Notes under the pieces: generated by a model | What the model was told of the DNA's origin: nothing | The model's input: only the letters and a program-made list of their open reading frames with translations | Databases searched by the model: none | Translations under genes and position numbers: made by a program | In this document: positions 51,278 to 60,446 of the stretch, piece after piece | How positions within the stretch are numbered: position 1 is the first letter of the stretch | How the letters are laid out: each line of letters opens with the position of its first letter | Assembly (NCBI RefSeq): GCF_021432385.1 | Contig: NZ_JAEACT010000002.1 | Coordinates: forward strand, 628,016-692,015 | DNA from: Clostridium hydrogenum | GTDB lineage: Bacteria > Bacillota > Clostridia > Clostridiales > Clostridiaceae | Direction: 5' to 3' | DNA length: 64,000 nt

Positions 51278-52405
51278 TTAAAAGTTTCTTCCTTCTAGAA
51301 CATCCACAGTATTCATATTTTTAAGAAATCTAATTGTAGGTATAGAAGAAAATCCTCCAACTGCAATAGGTACAATAATGCTTAATATAACATACCACTT
51401 ATTATAAACCTCTACAGGAACTCCTTTAGGAATACAATATATACCGTTAAACATGTTTCCCCCTATAATGCTCAAAGCAATCCCGAAAACAAACCCAACT
51501 ACTATTACTATACACATCTCCTTAAACAACTTAAAAAATATATCTAACTTAGTATATCCAAGCGCATCAAGTATAGAAAATTCGCCAACTCTATCAAAGA
51601 AATGGATATAATTCATATTTCCTATGGTAAAAGTTAAAACAAAAGTCGTAATAATAAGAATTACGACAGCAAATACAGTAAACATAGGGAAAAAACCACC
51701 TATATCATAGTTCATCATTGTATAATCTACTAATGTTATTTGCTTGTCTTTATGTGAATTAATATAATCATTAACTCTGCTCATTCTTCCTTCCTTAGGT
51801 ATAATTATTATTGAATTTACATCCTTCATTACACTCTCATAACTTTTAATATGACCAAAGGCAATAATGTTTTTGCCATTATATATGCCTACAACTTTGT
51901 AACTTTCCGTAAGGTTCTTGTCTACTTTTTCTCCTAAGTAACTGCCTAATTTAAGCTTTTTACTTTTAGCATAGTTATTACTTATTAAAATTTCATTATC
52001 CTCACGCGGGATTCTTCCACTGGCTAGCTTAAAGTTCATTTTTTTCATAAGATACTCTGTATCCCTTTCGCTTGTGAAAAAAGCTGGTGAACCACATGCT
52101 GCTATAAGGACATCTGCTGTTATGTTCATTGCCCTTTTAGAATAAATAATTCTATCTATGTCTTTATTAGTTTTAAGTTTATCAATATAGCTTTGCTCAT
52201 TTTCTTTAGCAGGATTTATCGTTATATATGATAATTTTTCATATGGCTTTAAAACATTATCCTGCATTTGGCTTTCAATTCCGCCTCCAATTATACATAT
52301 AAAATACATTAAAAAAACACCTAGCGATACTACAAGAATTTGTGGAATGAACTTTTTTAAATTGCACTTTAAATATAAGAATACGCTTAAGGATTTTACA
52401 CTCAT
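51278..52405 (-). CDS. FtsX-like permease, second permease of the ABC cassette
   Basis: A 375-aa MacB/FtsX-type permease: TM about 15-38, an extracytoplasmic domain (40-235), then three segments with GEFSILDALGYTKLDIFFKL. Start ATG 52405 overlaps the ATPase stop by 4 bp; the open frame to 52453 lies in the ATPase gene. With the ATPase and the other permease it likely exports a peptide/lipoprotein or senses an antimicrobial. Confidence 0.85.
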   Translation of the reverse strand: MSVKSLSVFLYLKCNLKKFIPQILVVSLGVFLMYFICIIGGGIESQMQDNVLKPYEKLSYITINPAKENEQSYIDKLKTNKDIDRIIYSKRAMNITADVLIAACGSPAFFTSERDTEYLMKKMNFKLASGRIPREDNEILISNNYAKSKKLKLGSYLGEKVDKNLTESYKVVGIYNGKNIIAFGHIKSYESVMKDVNSIIIIPKEGRMSRVNDYINSHKDKQITLVDYTMMNYDIGGFFPMFTVFAVVILIITTFVLTFTIGNMNYIHFFDRVGEFSILDALGYTKLDIFFKLFKEMCIVIVVGFVFGIALSIIGGNMFNGIYCIPKGVPVEVYNKWYVILSIIVPIAVGGFSSIPTIRFLKNMNTVDVLEGRNF

Positions 52406-53085
52406 AGCGTATTCACCACCCTTTCTTCGGTATCCTCTATAGTTCCATCCCATACCTTTATTATTTCTTCAGCTCCAGATAATATGGATTCATCATGAGT
52501 TACTACTAAAATTGCAGCTTTCCCCTTAAACTCTTCTAATACCTTCATTACCGCAAAGGCATTTTTATGATCTAAAGATGCTGTTATTTCATCTGCAAAA
52601 ATTACTTTAGGATCATTTATAAGCGCTCTTGCAACAGCAACTCTTTGTCTTTGTCCACCTGACATTTTAGCTGGCCTTTTATTAATCTCCTTTTCAAGTC
52701 CAAGTCTCACTAACAAATCTTTCGCCTTATCTATATCTTCTTTTTTATTTGAATTTAATGGTACAAGCACGTTTTCAAGGGCTGTAAGATAATCCATTAA
52801 AAAATGTCTTTGAAAAATAAAACCAAACTCTTTATTTCTTATTAAAGACATCTCTCTGTTTTTTATATCCTTATATGACTTTCCTTTATAGCGCACTTCC
52901 CCCGAGCTTACCTTTCTAAGTCCACTTAAAGTATATAGAAGGGAGCTTTTTCCACTTCCAGAAGGTCCGAGTATACCATAAAAGCAATTTTCTTTTATAT
53001 TAAGATTTATATTTTTAAGTGCATATGTCTCCTCATCATGCCCAACATCATAAATCAAATTTACATCCTTCATCTCTAAAAGCAT
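52402..53085 (-). CDS. ABC transporter ATP-binding protein (MacB/LolD-like)
   Basis: A 227-aa ATPase. Walker A GPSGSGKSSLLY (about residue 40), Q-loop GFIFQRHFLMDYLTA, signature MSGGQRQRVAVARA and Walker B VIFADEITASLD, H-loop VVTHDESI. Sandwiched between two FtsX permease genes, all overlapping or nearly so, so they form one exporter or mechanotransmission complex. Confidence 0.9.
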   Translation of the reverse strand: MLLEMKDVNLIYDVGHDEETYALKNINLNIKENCFYGILGPSGSGKSSLLYTLSGLRKVSSGEVRYKGKSYKDIKNREMSLIRNKEFGFIFQRHFLMDYLTALENVLVPLNSNKKEDIDKAKDLLVRLGLEKEINKRPAKMSGGQRQRVAVARALINDPKVIFADEITASLDHKNAFAVMKVLEEFKGKAAILVVTHDESILSGAEEIIKVWDGTIEDTEERVVNTL

Positions 53086-53086
53086 G

Positions 53087-54205
53087 TTATCCCAACCTTT
53101 CTATTATTGATATTGGCTCAATTTTTTCTAATAGCCTTGAAACAGGTATAACAGAAAAAATAGTTATAAAAAGAGGTATAGACAAAAACTTGGGAAATAA
53201 GTCCCATGTAATGTGAAATAAAGATATTCCTCTAGGGTATAAATAAAATACATTATAAGTTTTTGCAAAAATAAATAATACCAAATATCCAAAGCCAAAA
53301 CCCAAAAAAGATGAAATTCCTATTTCTTTAATCATTCTCATTATAATTTTGGCTTTTGTATAACCCATAGCTTTTAAAATACCTACTTCTGATCTTCTTT
53401 TCATGTAATTTATATACGAATAATTTCCTAAAACCGTTGACATAACTATAATAATTATGATTATCACTAAATTGAATATTGCATTGAAATTTTTTAAGTT
53501 TTCCTTACTGCTCTCTTGTGCATCATCATAACTATAATTTTTAATACCATTTTTTGAAATAGAGCGTATAAACTTATTCATTTCTTGCAATTTTCCCTTT
53601 CTAGGAAACACTAAATACATGTAGTTTTGTTCCAGTTCCTTAGGGCCAACTGCTATAAAGGACACAACATTATCCCCACTTAATATTCCTTTTATTTTAT
53701 ACTTTCCCTTAAAATAATCATCCTTTCTCACATCGCCTCCAACAAAATCTCCTATACCTACCTGCTTAAATCTTGCTGTATTTTCATTGATTAAAATTTT
53801 ATTATCATCATTTTTCACATAATTTCCTTTATCAAATTTAATGCCCATTTTATTTATAATATATTTAACATCTCTTTCATCAGCATAAAACCCCTCATAA
53901 TCCATATCCGTACCAAATACAGTCCTAATCATATATTGAAAATTATTTACCTTTATTACTTTTTCAACTGTATCATCATTTTCTATTTTAGTTGTAATAT
54001 TTTTATCTAAAATATCCTTATTTTTGTATACCAGTGTTGCATACTTATATTTTGCATCACTCCTAATTTCGGAATCATTCATATTGATTGTATAAAGTTG
54101 AATAGCCCCAATAAGAAGGATTGCAAGTCCAATTGAAATTATTATTGCTATTGAACTCTTTTTATGACTTTTGCAGTACATAAAATAACTTAAAGGCTTT
54201 CTCAT
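53087..54205 (-). CDS. FtsX-like permease, first permease of the ABC cassette
   Basis: A 372-aa FtsX-type permease with TM about 16-36, large extracytoplasmic domain, and three C-terminal segments with EVGILKAMGYTKAKIIMRMI. ATG 54205 after GGGGGTG. Ends 2 bp before the ATPase gene. Related to but diverged from the permease at 51278. No two-component gene is adjacent, so the BceAB-type link is not supported. Confidence 0.85.
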   Translation of the reverse strand: MRKPLSYFMYCKSHKKSSIAIIISIGLAILLIGAIQLYTINMNDSEIRSDAKYKYATLVYKNKDILDKNITTKIENDDTVEKVIKVNNFQYMIRTVFGTDMDYEGFYADERDVKYIINKMGIKFDKGNYVKNDDNKILINENTARFKQVGIGDFVGGDVRKDDYFKGKYKIKGILSGDNVVSFIAVGPKELEQNYMYLVFPRKGKLQEMNKFIRSISKNGIKNYSYDDAQESSKENLKNFNAIFNLVIIIIIIVMSTVLGNYSYINYMKRRSEVGILKAMGYTKAKIIMRMIKEIGISSFLGFGFGYLVLFIFAKTYNVFYLYPRGISLFHITWDLFPKFLSIPLFITIFSVIPVSRLLEKIEPISIIERLG

Positions 54206-54249
54206 AATTATCACCCCCTATGGATAAATAATACTAAAAATATAGCATA

Positions 54250-54289
54250 TAAAAAAGTAGCCGCAGTCATAAATCATATATGACTGCGG
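54250..54289 (-). terminator. Terminator of the mocR-like gene
   Basis: Stem CCGCAGTCATA/TATGACTGCGG with a T run on the minus strand just past the stop at 54301. Confidence 0.75.
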
Positions 54290-54300
54290 TAATATTTAAG

Positions 54301-55659
54301 CTACCCCCTAAAAACATATTCATTGAAAATACTAACCTTCTCTATCTCACCTATAAGCTCGTCAACACCAATTTCAAGCTTTTTATAATCAGCATTAGCA
54401 ACACTGACTCTAAGCAGTTTGCTTTCTAAGAACTCATTTAAGTAAAATCTTTCAAAATTAGATACTAATATATTTTTCTTTAATAAATTATTTACCACTG
54501 CTCTGCTCTTATTTTCATTTAAAATTTCTAAACCAGCATAAAATCCACCATTACTTGGAATATGCCATTTCACTGCTGAAGAATTATTATTTCCTACAAT
54601 ATCTTTTAAATAATTCATTCTGCTTAAATACATATCTCTTATCTTTTTTACATGTATGTTAAACATCCCGCTTTCAATATATAATTCAAGTGCACCTTGT
54701 GAAAGCACTGGTGTATTTATGTCCATCCAAGTTTTATAAGCTAAAAAAGTATTACATAAAATACTTGGTAATACCGTAACTGCTACTCTTAAGCCTGGTA
54801 ACATTACCTTAGAGAAAGTTTTTACGTATACTACCTTAGAACTTGTATCGAAAGAAAATATCGGATCTGATTTTATATCACTTTCAATATCTCCAAGATA
54901 ATCATCTTCAACAATATAAACATCATATTTCTCTGCAAGTGAAACTAATTTCTTCTTTTCTTCCTTAGTATAACTAAGTCCTAAGGGGTTACTAAACCTA
55001 GATACCGTATAAAAAAACTTTACATTATTATTTCTAAAAATATTTTCTAACCTTTCAAAATCTAATCCATTAAAATTTCTATTTACCCCAATTGTAGTTA
55101 CATTATTTTGTTCTAAACACTTCATCATGCCATCATAAGTTGGCTGTTCAATTACTACATTGTTTTTACCATTTGGGAATGGCATCCTACTTAATATATT
55201 TAGCGTTTGCTGTGAACCTGTCGTGATAAATATATTTTCGCATTCTGAAAACACTTGATTATTTTGTAATTGCTTTTGCATAACTTTAATTAAAGATTGT
55301 AACCCTTGCGGGTTTGTGTAATAAAAAAGCTTATCTTTATATTTATCAATAGCTTTACTTATAAAAGTTTGAAATTCACCATAAGGTAATGAACTAATTT
55401 CAAGAGCTGTCCCTGCAAAATCTATTATGGTGTCATTTTTAACTTCTTCCTGAAGCTTATCTAATAAATAGTACCCACTATTAGGTACGGCATAAACTAT
55501 ATTTTGATTTTTCAATTCATAGTAAGCCCTAACTGCTGTTGATTTTGTGCACTTAAATTTTTCGCATAAATCCCTTATTGAGGGCATCTTTTCACCAGTT
55601 TTTATATTTCCTAAAGAAACTTGGTTTTTAATATACTCCACTATATCAATATATCTCAT
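54301..55659 (-). CDS. MocR/GntR-type regulator with aminotransferase domain
   Basis: A 452-aa protein: GntR helix-turn-helix (PSIRDLCEKFKCTKSTAVRA, about residues 26-45) then a class I aminotransferase-like PLP domain with YVVEDDYLGDIESD and the PLP-binding VYVKTFSKVMLPGLRV (Lys about 285). Such proteins use PLP or a ligand to regulate transcription. Divergent from a MATE efflux gene, which it probably controls; the spacer holds TGTACCGATACA and TTGTGTA..TATACAA dyads. Confidence 0.9.
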   Translation of the reverse strand: MRYIDIVEYIKNQVSLGNIKTGEKMPSIRDLCEKFKCTKSTAVRAYYELKNQNIVYAVPNSGYYLLDKLQEEVKNDTIIDFAGTALEISSLPYGEFQTFISKAIDKYKDKLFYYTNPQGLQSLIKVMQKQLQNNQVFSECENIFITTGSQQTLNILSRMPFPNGKNNVVIEQPTYDGMMKCLEQNNVTTIGVNRNFNGLDFERLENIFRNNNVKFFYTVSRFSNPLGLSYTKEEKKKLVSLAEKYDVYIVEDDYLGDIESDIKSDPIFSFDTSSKVVYVKTFSKVMLPGLRVAVTVLPSILCNTFLAYKTWMDINTPVLSQGALELYIESGMFNIHVKKIRDMYLSRMNYLKDIVGNNNSSAVKWHIPSNGGFYAGLEILNENKSRAVVNNLLKKNILVSNFERFYLNEFLESKLLRVSVANADYKKLEIGVDELIGEIEKVSIFNEYVFRG

Positions 55660-55782
55660 TTGAAACCCACCATTCTGTACCGATACACTTTTGCATTATG
55701 CTAATTGTGTACTTTATTTATACAAAATATACTATAACTGTACTCATTTTTCAATGTATATAATTTTCGGAGGTGTATTAAC

Positions 55783-57129
55783 TTGCAAAATAAAATTTCA
55801 CTAAAAAATATTGTAAAAACTACTTACCCAATAATATTATCAATGTTTTCACTTAATATAATGACTTTTATCGATAGGGCTTTTGTTTCAAAATCTAGTC
55901 TTGCTGAATTTGCTGCAGTTGTACCAGCAAGTAACTTAGCTACAACTATTTCAAGCATATTTATAGGGATTGTTGGTTTTGGTGCTGCTCTTGTTGCACA
56001 ATATTATGGTGCCGAAAATTATGATAATTGTGCCAAAACCTTGTGGAACTCTATATACCTAAGTATTGTATTTTCCCTAATATTAATAATAATCTCACCT
56101 GCTGCTTCAAGTATCTTTGAACTAATGGGACATCATGGATTACTTTTAAAGTATGAAAAACAGTTCTTCTATTTAATTATATTTTCAAGTTGCTTTCAGA
56201 TCTTATCTACTGGTTTATCCAACTTTTTTAAAGGAATAAATAATACTAAAGTCCCCCTATTTGTTGGTGTTACCTCTAACATAATTAATATAGTTCTTGA
56301 TTATGTTTTTATCTTTGGCAAATTTGGCTGTCCTAAACTTGGTGGTATATTAGGTTCAGGTTTATCAACACTTTTAAGCTGTTTTATTGGTGTGCTTATA
56401 TACTTGGTCTTAATAAATGAAAAAGCTCTAAAATATAAATATAAGCTCTTCTCAAACCTTAAGCTAGATAAAACTTTAATCTTGAAACTTTTACATTTTG
56501 GACTTCCCTCGGGAATACAAACTTTTGTTGGCACAGGCTATTTTACACTCTTACTTCTTATAATCGGAAAAACAGGAGAACTTAATTTATCCTGCGCAAA
56601 TATAGCCTTCACCATAGAAAGCATCTCAGTATTACCTGTTCAAGGAATTGGAATTGCGATAAGTATTATAGTTGGAAATGAAATTGGCGCAGGAAGAATT
56701 CACAATGTACAAAAAATTCTAAAGAACGGACTTATCTTAGGCTTTTTATTCAATGTATTTCTGATTCTATTGTTTAATATTTTCCCTGATACATTAATTT
56801 CAATTTTTAATAGTGGTAACAGTAAAGAAATACTAACCTATACTATTCCTCTTATAAAAATAACATCTATATGGCTTATATTTGATACTACTCAAATTAT
56901 AATAAGCAACATCTTAAAGTCTACTGGAGATACTGTTTTTATGATGATTATTTTTATGACTGTTCCATTTATATTTTATATTGCACTGCCATATATATTG
57001 TGTGTAATATTAAGTCTAAAGCTATACTGGGTTTGGATAGACTTGTTAATTTTCACCTTCTTCATGCTAACACTTGTGTCTATAAGATTTGTTAAAGGCA
57101 AGTGGAAAACTATAAACATTGCGAATTAA
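55783..57129 (+). CDS. MATE-family multidrug efflux protein
   Basis: A 448-aa transporter with 12 membrane segments. MATE features: MTFIDRAFVSKSSLAEFAAV early, GAALVAQYYGAENYDNCAK, and GIGIAISIIVGNEIGAGRIH at the start of the second half. TTG start 55783 after GGAGGTG. Exports cationic drugs or metabolites with Na+ or H+. Divergent from the MocR-like gene. Its last codons ATT GCG AAT and TAA form the end of family-A copy A5. Confidence 0.85.
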   Translation: MQNKISLKNIVKTTYPIILSMFSLNIMTFIDRAFVSKSSLAEFAAVVPASNLATTISSIFIGIVGFGAALVAQYYGAENYDNCAKTLWNSIYLSIVFSLILIIISPAASSIFELMGHHGLLLKYEKQFFYLIIFSSCFQILSTGLSNFFKGINNTKVPLFVGVTSNIINIVLDYVFIFGKFGCPKLGGILGSGLSTLLSCFIGVLIYLVLINEKALKYKYKLFSNLKLDKTLILKLLHFGLPSGIQTFVGTGYFTLLLLIIGKTGELNLSCANIAFTIESISVLPVQGIGIAISIIVGNEIGAGRIHNVQKILKNGLILGFLFNVFLILLFNIFPDTLISIFNSGNSKEILTYTIPLIKITSIWLIFDTTQIIISNILKSTGDTVFMMIIFMTVPFIFYIALPYILCVILSLKLYWVWIDLLIFTFFMLTLVSIRFVKGKWKTINIAN

Positions 57130-57438
57130 AGTGTAGTGCAAAATCAAATAACATGGTACAGGTACATTAAAAATGATGTGGTCTACGAGTATCTCGAAAT
57201 CTTAAATAAAATTAATAAAACTAAGTAGCAAATTTCCCGAAAACTTAAGAACTTTCAATAACTCGCTGAAAGGATGCTCAAACAATTGAAAGTTCTAAAG
57301 TTTTCAAAAAATTTCCCACTAAGTTTTATACAATTTTATTTAAATATTTCCTCGACACTCGTATACCACATCATTTTTTTAATGTACCTGTACCATGTTA
57401 TTTTGATAATTTTACTACATCTTTATTTCTGTGCAATG
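57118..57438 (+). repeat. Family-A palindrome, copy A5 (long form)
   Basis: Starts with TTGCGAATTAAAGTGTAGTG, which contains the MATE gene's stop (57127-57129). Arms ATAACATGGTACAGGTACAT / ATGTACCTGTACCATGTTAT and GTCTACGAGTATCTCG / CGACACTCGTATACC. Core about 57256-57293 reads TTTCAATAACTCGCTGAAAG then GCTCAAACAATTGAAA. Same orientation as the MATE gene. Confidence 0.9.
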
Positions 57439-57522
57439 TTTAAATAATTTGATTAGTTAATATACCAATTATCCTCTTTTAACATATTCTCTAGTAAAAA
57501 ATTTAAACTTCTGCACTAGCCT

Positions 57523-57550
57523 AAAATTCCGTAGGCACGGAGGAATTTTT
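57523..57550. repeat. Family-E short hairpin, copy E3
   Basis: AAAATTCCGT-AGGC-ACGGAGGAATTTTT. Between A5 and A6. Confidence 0.6.
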
Positions 57551-57569
57551 ACCTTTAAAGCCATGTGCA

Positions 57570-57763
57570 TTGCGAAATAAGTGTGTTGTAGGATGATTTA
57601 AATAAAATTTTATAAATCTTAGGTAAAAAACTTTAAAAACCTTATATGTTTCAATTGTCTGAGCATGCTTTCAGCGAGTTATTGAAACTTCTTAGGCTTT
57701 TAAAGTTTTTTGCCTTAGATTTATTAATTTTATTTAATATCCTGCAATACACTTATTTCACAA
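57570..57763 (-). repeat. Family-A palindrome, copy A6
   Basis: Ends TTGCGAAATAAGTGTGTTGT / TGCAATACACTTATTTCACAA; the right end is the LuxR-type regulator's last codons and stop (GTG AAA TAA). Arms CTTAGGTAAAAAACTTTAAA / TTTAAAGTTTTTTGCCTTAG. The core on the minus strand reads TTTCAATAACTCGCTGAAAG then GCTCAGACAATTGAAA. Same orientation as that gene. Together with A5 and E3 it fills the 57130-57752 gap. Confidence 0.9.
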
Positions 57764-58388
57764 CACTTTTAATATATATGGCAAGCTTGGTTCTATCCTT
57801 TATTCCAAGTTTACTGTATATATTGCTAACATAATTTTTTACTGTGCCATCACTTATGTATAACGCAGAAGCTATCTGCCTATTTGTAAAGCCATCGGCT
57901 ATCATGAGGGCAATTTCCATTTCTCTTTCAGTAAGAGGAAGACTATTTTCCTTTTTAGCATGACTACTTCCACTTACTGCCTTCCTAGCAAGAACCTCCG
58001 CAACTTTGCTTGGCATAATAAAAGTTCCGTTTACACAATCAACTATTGCCTTATTTAACTTTTCCTTTTCAATATCTTTAAATATATAACCAGATACACC
58101 GTAACTCATTGCATTTATTATATAATCCTCATCATCAAAGGTAGTTAAAAGGAGGATTTTTACTTCTGGATATTTGTCTTTAATTATTTTTGATGCAGTA
58201 ACTCCATCCATAACAGGCATCCTTATATCCATAATCACAAGATCTGGCTTAAGCTTTTCTACTAATTTCAATGCCTCTTCTCCATTTTCAGCGCAGGCTA
58301 GTACTTCAATACCTGAAAATGAATTTATAATAACTTCAAGTCCATCACACATTAAACTTTGATCATCAACTACAATAACCTTAATCAT
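57753..58388 (-). CDS. NarL/FixJ-type response regulator
   Basis: A 211-aa regulator: receiver with Asp in LVIMDIRMPVMDG (about residue 54) and Lys in GVSGYIFKDIEKEKL. LuxR helix-turn-helix at the C-terminus (LTEREMEIALMIADGFTNRQ). Phosphorylated by the kinase encoded just upstream (4-bp gap). Last codons belong to repeat copy A6. Targets unknown. Confidence 0.9.
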   Translation of the reverse strand: MIKVIVVDDQSLMCDGLEVIINSFSGIEVLACAENGEEALKLVEKLKPDLVIMDIRMPVMDGVTASKIIKDKYPEVKILLLTTFDDEDYIINAMSYGVSGYIFKDIEKEKLNKAIVDCVNGTFIMPSKVAEVLARKAVSGSSHAKKENSLPLTEREMEIALMIADGFTNRQIASALYISDGTVKNYVSNIYSKLGIKDRTKLAIYIKSVVK

Positions 58389-58392
58389 ACCC

Positions 58393-59565
58393 TTATCCCC
58401 TTAACTTAAAATTTATATATATATTAAAGCCCTCATCAATATCTGTAATAATATTTAACACTCCATTTGCTTCTCTAACTCTTTCTTCCATTGCCTTAAG
58501 TCCAAAACCTTTTTGAATTTGTGTCATACCTTTTCCATTATTCTCAAGAGAAAACCTTAAAAAGTTTTTATCATATTTAAGCTTAAATAAAAAAGCTGTT
58601 GCAGCTCCATGCCTTATGCCATTTGTTATCCCTTCCTGAAGAGCCCTAAAAATACATCTTTTAGTTATTTCATTTTCATTGCTAAAATCATCTATATCGT
58701 AACGTATTGCAACATCTGCATGAAGAATAGAATTTTTTATTAATTCAATGACTTCATTGTAATAATCTATTTTAGCCTCACCTAGCGCCCTAACAGAAGT
58801 TCTAACTTCCTTAAGTCCCCTTCTCACTTGTTCCAAGGCAGAATCTAATTTTATCTCCGCCTCCTGTTCACTTTTCTCCATAAGCACCTTACTTGCTTCC
58901 ATTTCAACAAGTGCTGTAGTAAGTGTGTGTCCAACCGTATCATGAATCTCTCTTGCAAACTTATTTCTTTCATTAAGAACTAAATAATCTTCATTTTTTT
59001 CATAAGCTTGTCTCATATTCTCAATATATTGCCTTAATTCTATATTTTTTATACTAAGCTGATTTTTAGCGATTTGAAGCTTATCATTTGTCCTACATAT
59101 GTACTTTAGTAAATACACAATTGTAGTAGTAAATGAAAATAAAACTAAATTATAAAATGCTAAACTATAAAAATTTAATACTTCACTTTCATTAACATTA
59201 CAATAGCTACCTACCAAGCTTAAACAATAACATAAAATTGCAAAGAATATAAAGCTAAAGCCTTCTTTTTCAAAGATAAAATCATATATTATTACAAAAT
59301 AAAAAAGTATAAACCAGGTACCACTGCTTACTAAACTTAATATAAAAATCAAAACTACCTGTACACATATATATACATAGTAAATTTTATTATACATATT
59401 TTTTGCTATTACAATTTGTCTTAAAGTAAATATTGCAATTATCCCAAGGCTTATAAAAATGACTATCCACGGGCTCTCAATATTTTCAACAGCACAAGTA
59501 AAAAGAGCAATCGTCAATATAACATATGCAATTATAATTAAATAATTTTCTATTTTAGCATTCAT
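58393..59565 (-). CDS. NarL-partner sensor histidine kinase
   Basis: A 390-aa kinase with about six membrane segments in residues 5-165, a short coiled coil and a HisKA_3 domain with NKFAREIHDTVGHTLTTALV (His about 208). The HATPase follows with EGITNGIRHGAATAFLF and GFGLKAMEERVRE. No extracellular sensing domain, so it probably senses within the membrane. Cotranscribed with the regulator at 57753. Confidence 0.9.
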   Translation of the reverse strand: MNAKIENYLIIIAYVILTIALFTCAVENIESPWIVIFISLGIIAIFTLRQIVIAKNMYNKIYYVYICVQVVLIFILSLVSSGTWFILFYFVIIYDFIFEKEGFSFIFFAILCYCLSLVGSYCNVNESEVLNFYSLAFYNLVLFSFTTTIVYLLKYICRTNDKLQIAKNQLSIKNIELRQYIENMRQAYEKNEDYLVLNERNKFAREIHDTVGHTLTTALVEMEASKVLMEKSEQEAEIKLDSALEQVRRGLKEVRTSVRALGEAKIDYYNEVIELIKNSILHADVAIRYDIDDFSNENEITKRCIFRALQEGITNGIRHGAATAFLFKLKYDKNFLRFSLENNGKGMTQIQKGFGLKAMEERVREANGVLNIITDIDEGFNIYINFKLRG

Positions 59566-59576
59566 AAGCTACCCCT

Positions 59577-59625
59577 CTATACATAAACCATTTCAACTAC
59601 GAAAATTAATTTGTATCAAACTCAT
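59577..59625. repeat. Family-D fragment, copy D3
   Basis: ACATAAACCATTTCAACTAC then AATTAATTTGTATCAAA: left half of family D without the other arm. Confidence 0.5.
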
Positions 59626-59725
59626 AATATCATAAAATTAATAGAACTGTAGCACTAAAAAAATTTTTATTGCGAATATGCTAAAAAGTGCTAATTAGTA
59701 TATTAACTAATCAATTTATTTAAAC

Positions 59726-60046
59726 ATTTCACAGAAATAAGGATGTAGTCAAGCTATCAAAATAACATGGGACAGGTGCATTAAAAAAATGATGTGGTAT
59801 ACGAGTGTCGAAGAAATATTTTAAATAAAATTGTATAAAACTTAGTGGGGAATTTTTTGAAAACTTTAGAACTTTCAATTGTCTGAGCAGCTTCTCAGCG
59901 AGTTATTGTAAGTTCTTAAGTTTTCAAAAAATTTGCCACTTAGTTTTATTAATTTTATTTAAGATTTCGAGATACTCGTAGACCACATTATTTTTAATGT
60001 ACCTGTCCCATGTTATTTGATTTTGCACTACACCTTCATTCGCAAT
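59726..60046 (-). repeat. Family-A palindrome, copy A7 (long form)
   Basis: Right end TTCGCAA (60039-60045), 3 bp past the stop of the receiver gene (60049). Arms ATAACATGGGACAGGTGCAT / ATGTACCTGTCCCATGTTAT; core on the minus strand GAGTTATT-complement AATAACTCGCTGAGAAG then GCTCAGACAATTGAAA. Same orientation as the receiver gene. With D3 fills the 59566-60048 gap. Confidence 0.9.
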
Positions 60047-60048
60047 AT

Positions 60049-60444
60049 TTAAATAATCTCTAACTTCTTCATTACTTCAATAAACTTTTCCGTATCTATC
60101 GGTTTAGAAGCATAAGCTTCACAGCCAAACTCAAAAGCACTCTTAACCAAATCCGTTTCCCCTAATGCTGTAACCATTATTATCTTTGCTCGACTTTCTG
60201 GAATTACTCCGTTTTGAGTTTCTAAATCACGAATAACCTTCAATACCTTAACTCCATCAATCTTAGGCATCATTATATCTAAACAAATTAAATCATATGG
60301 TTTCTTTTCTCTCATAGCAAGCATATACGCGTCTATAGCTTCAAGCCCATCCACAACTAAGTCACATTCTCCATAGGTTGAAAGAAACTTACTTAAAAAT
60401 TTACGACTCGCAAAATCATCTTCAGCAATTAAAATTTTCAACAT
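60049..60444 (-). CDS. Stand-alone response regulator receiver (CheY-like)
   Basis: A 131-aa single receiver: acidic pair AEDDFAS, phospho-Asp in LICLDIMMPKIDG (about residue 57), Thr in VTALGE and Lys in YASKPIDTEKF. ATG 60444 chosen over 60450 because of AGGAAGGG spacing; overlaps the hybrid kinase stop by 4 bp. Likely output partner of the hybrid kinase. Confidence 0.85.
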   Translation of the reverse strand: MLKILIAEDDFASRKFLSKFLSTYGECDLVVDGLEAIDAYMLAMREKKPYDLICLDIMMPKIDGVKVLKVIRDLETQNGVIPESRAKIIMVTALGETDLVKSAFEFGCEAYASKPIDTEKFIEVMKKLEII

Positions 60445-60446
60445 TT

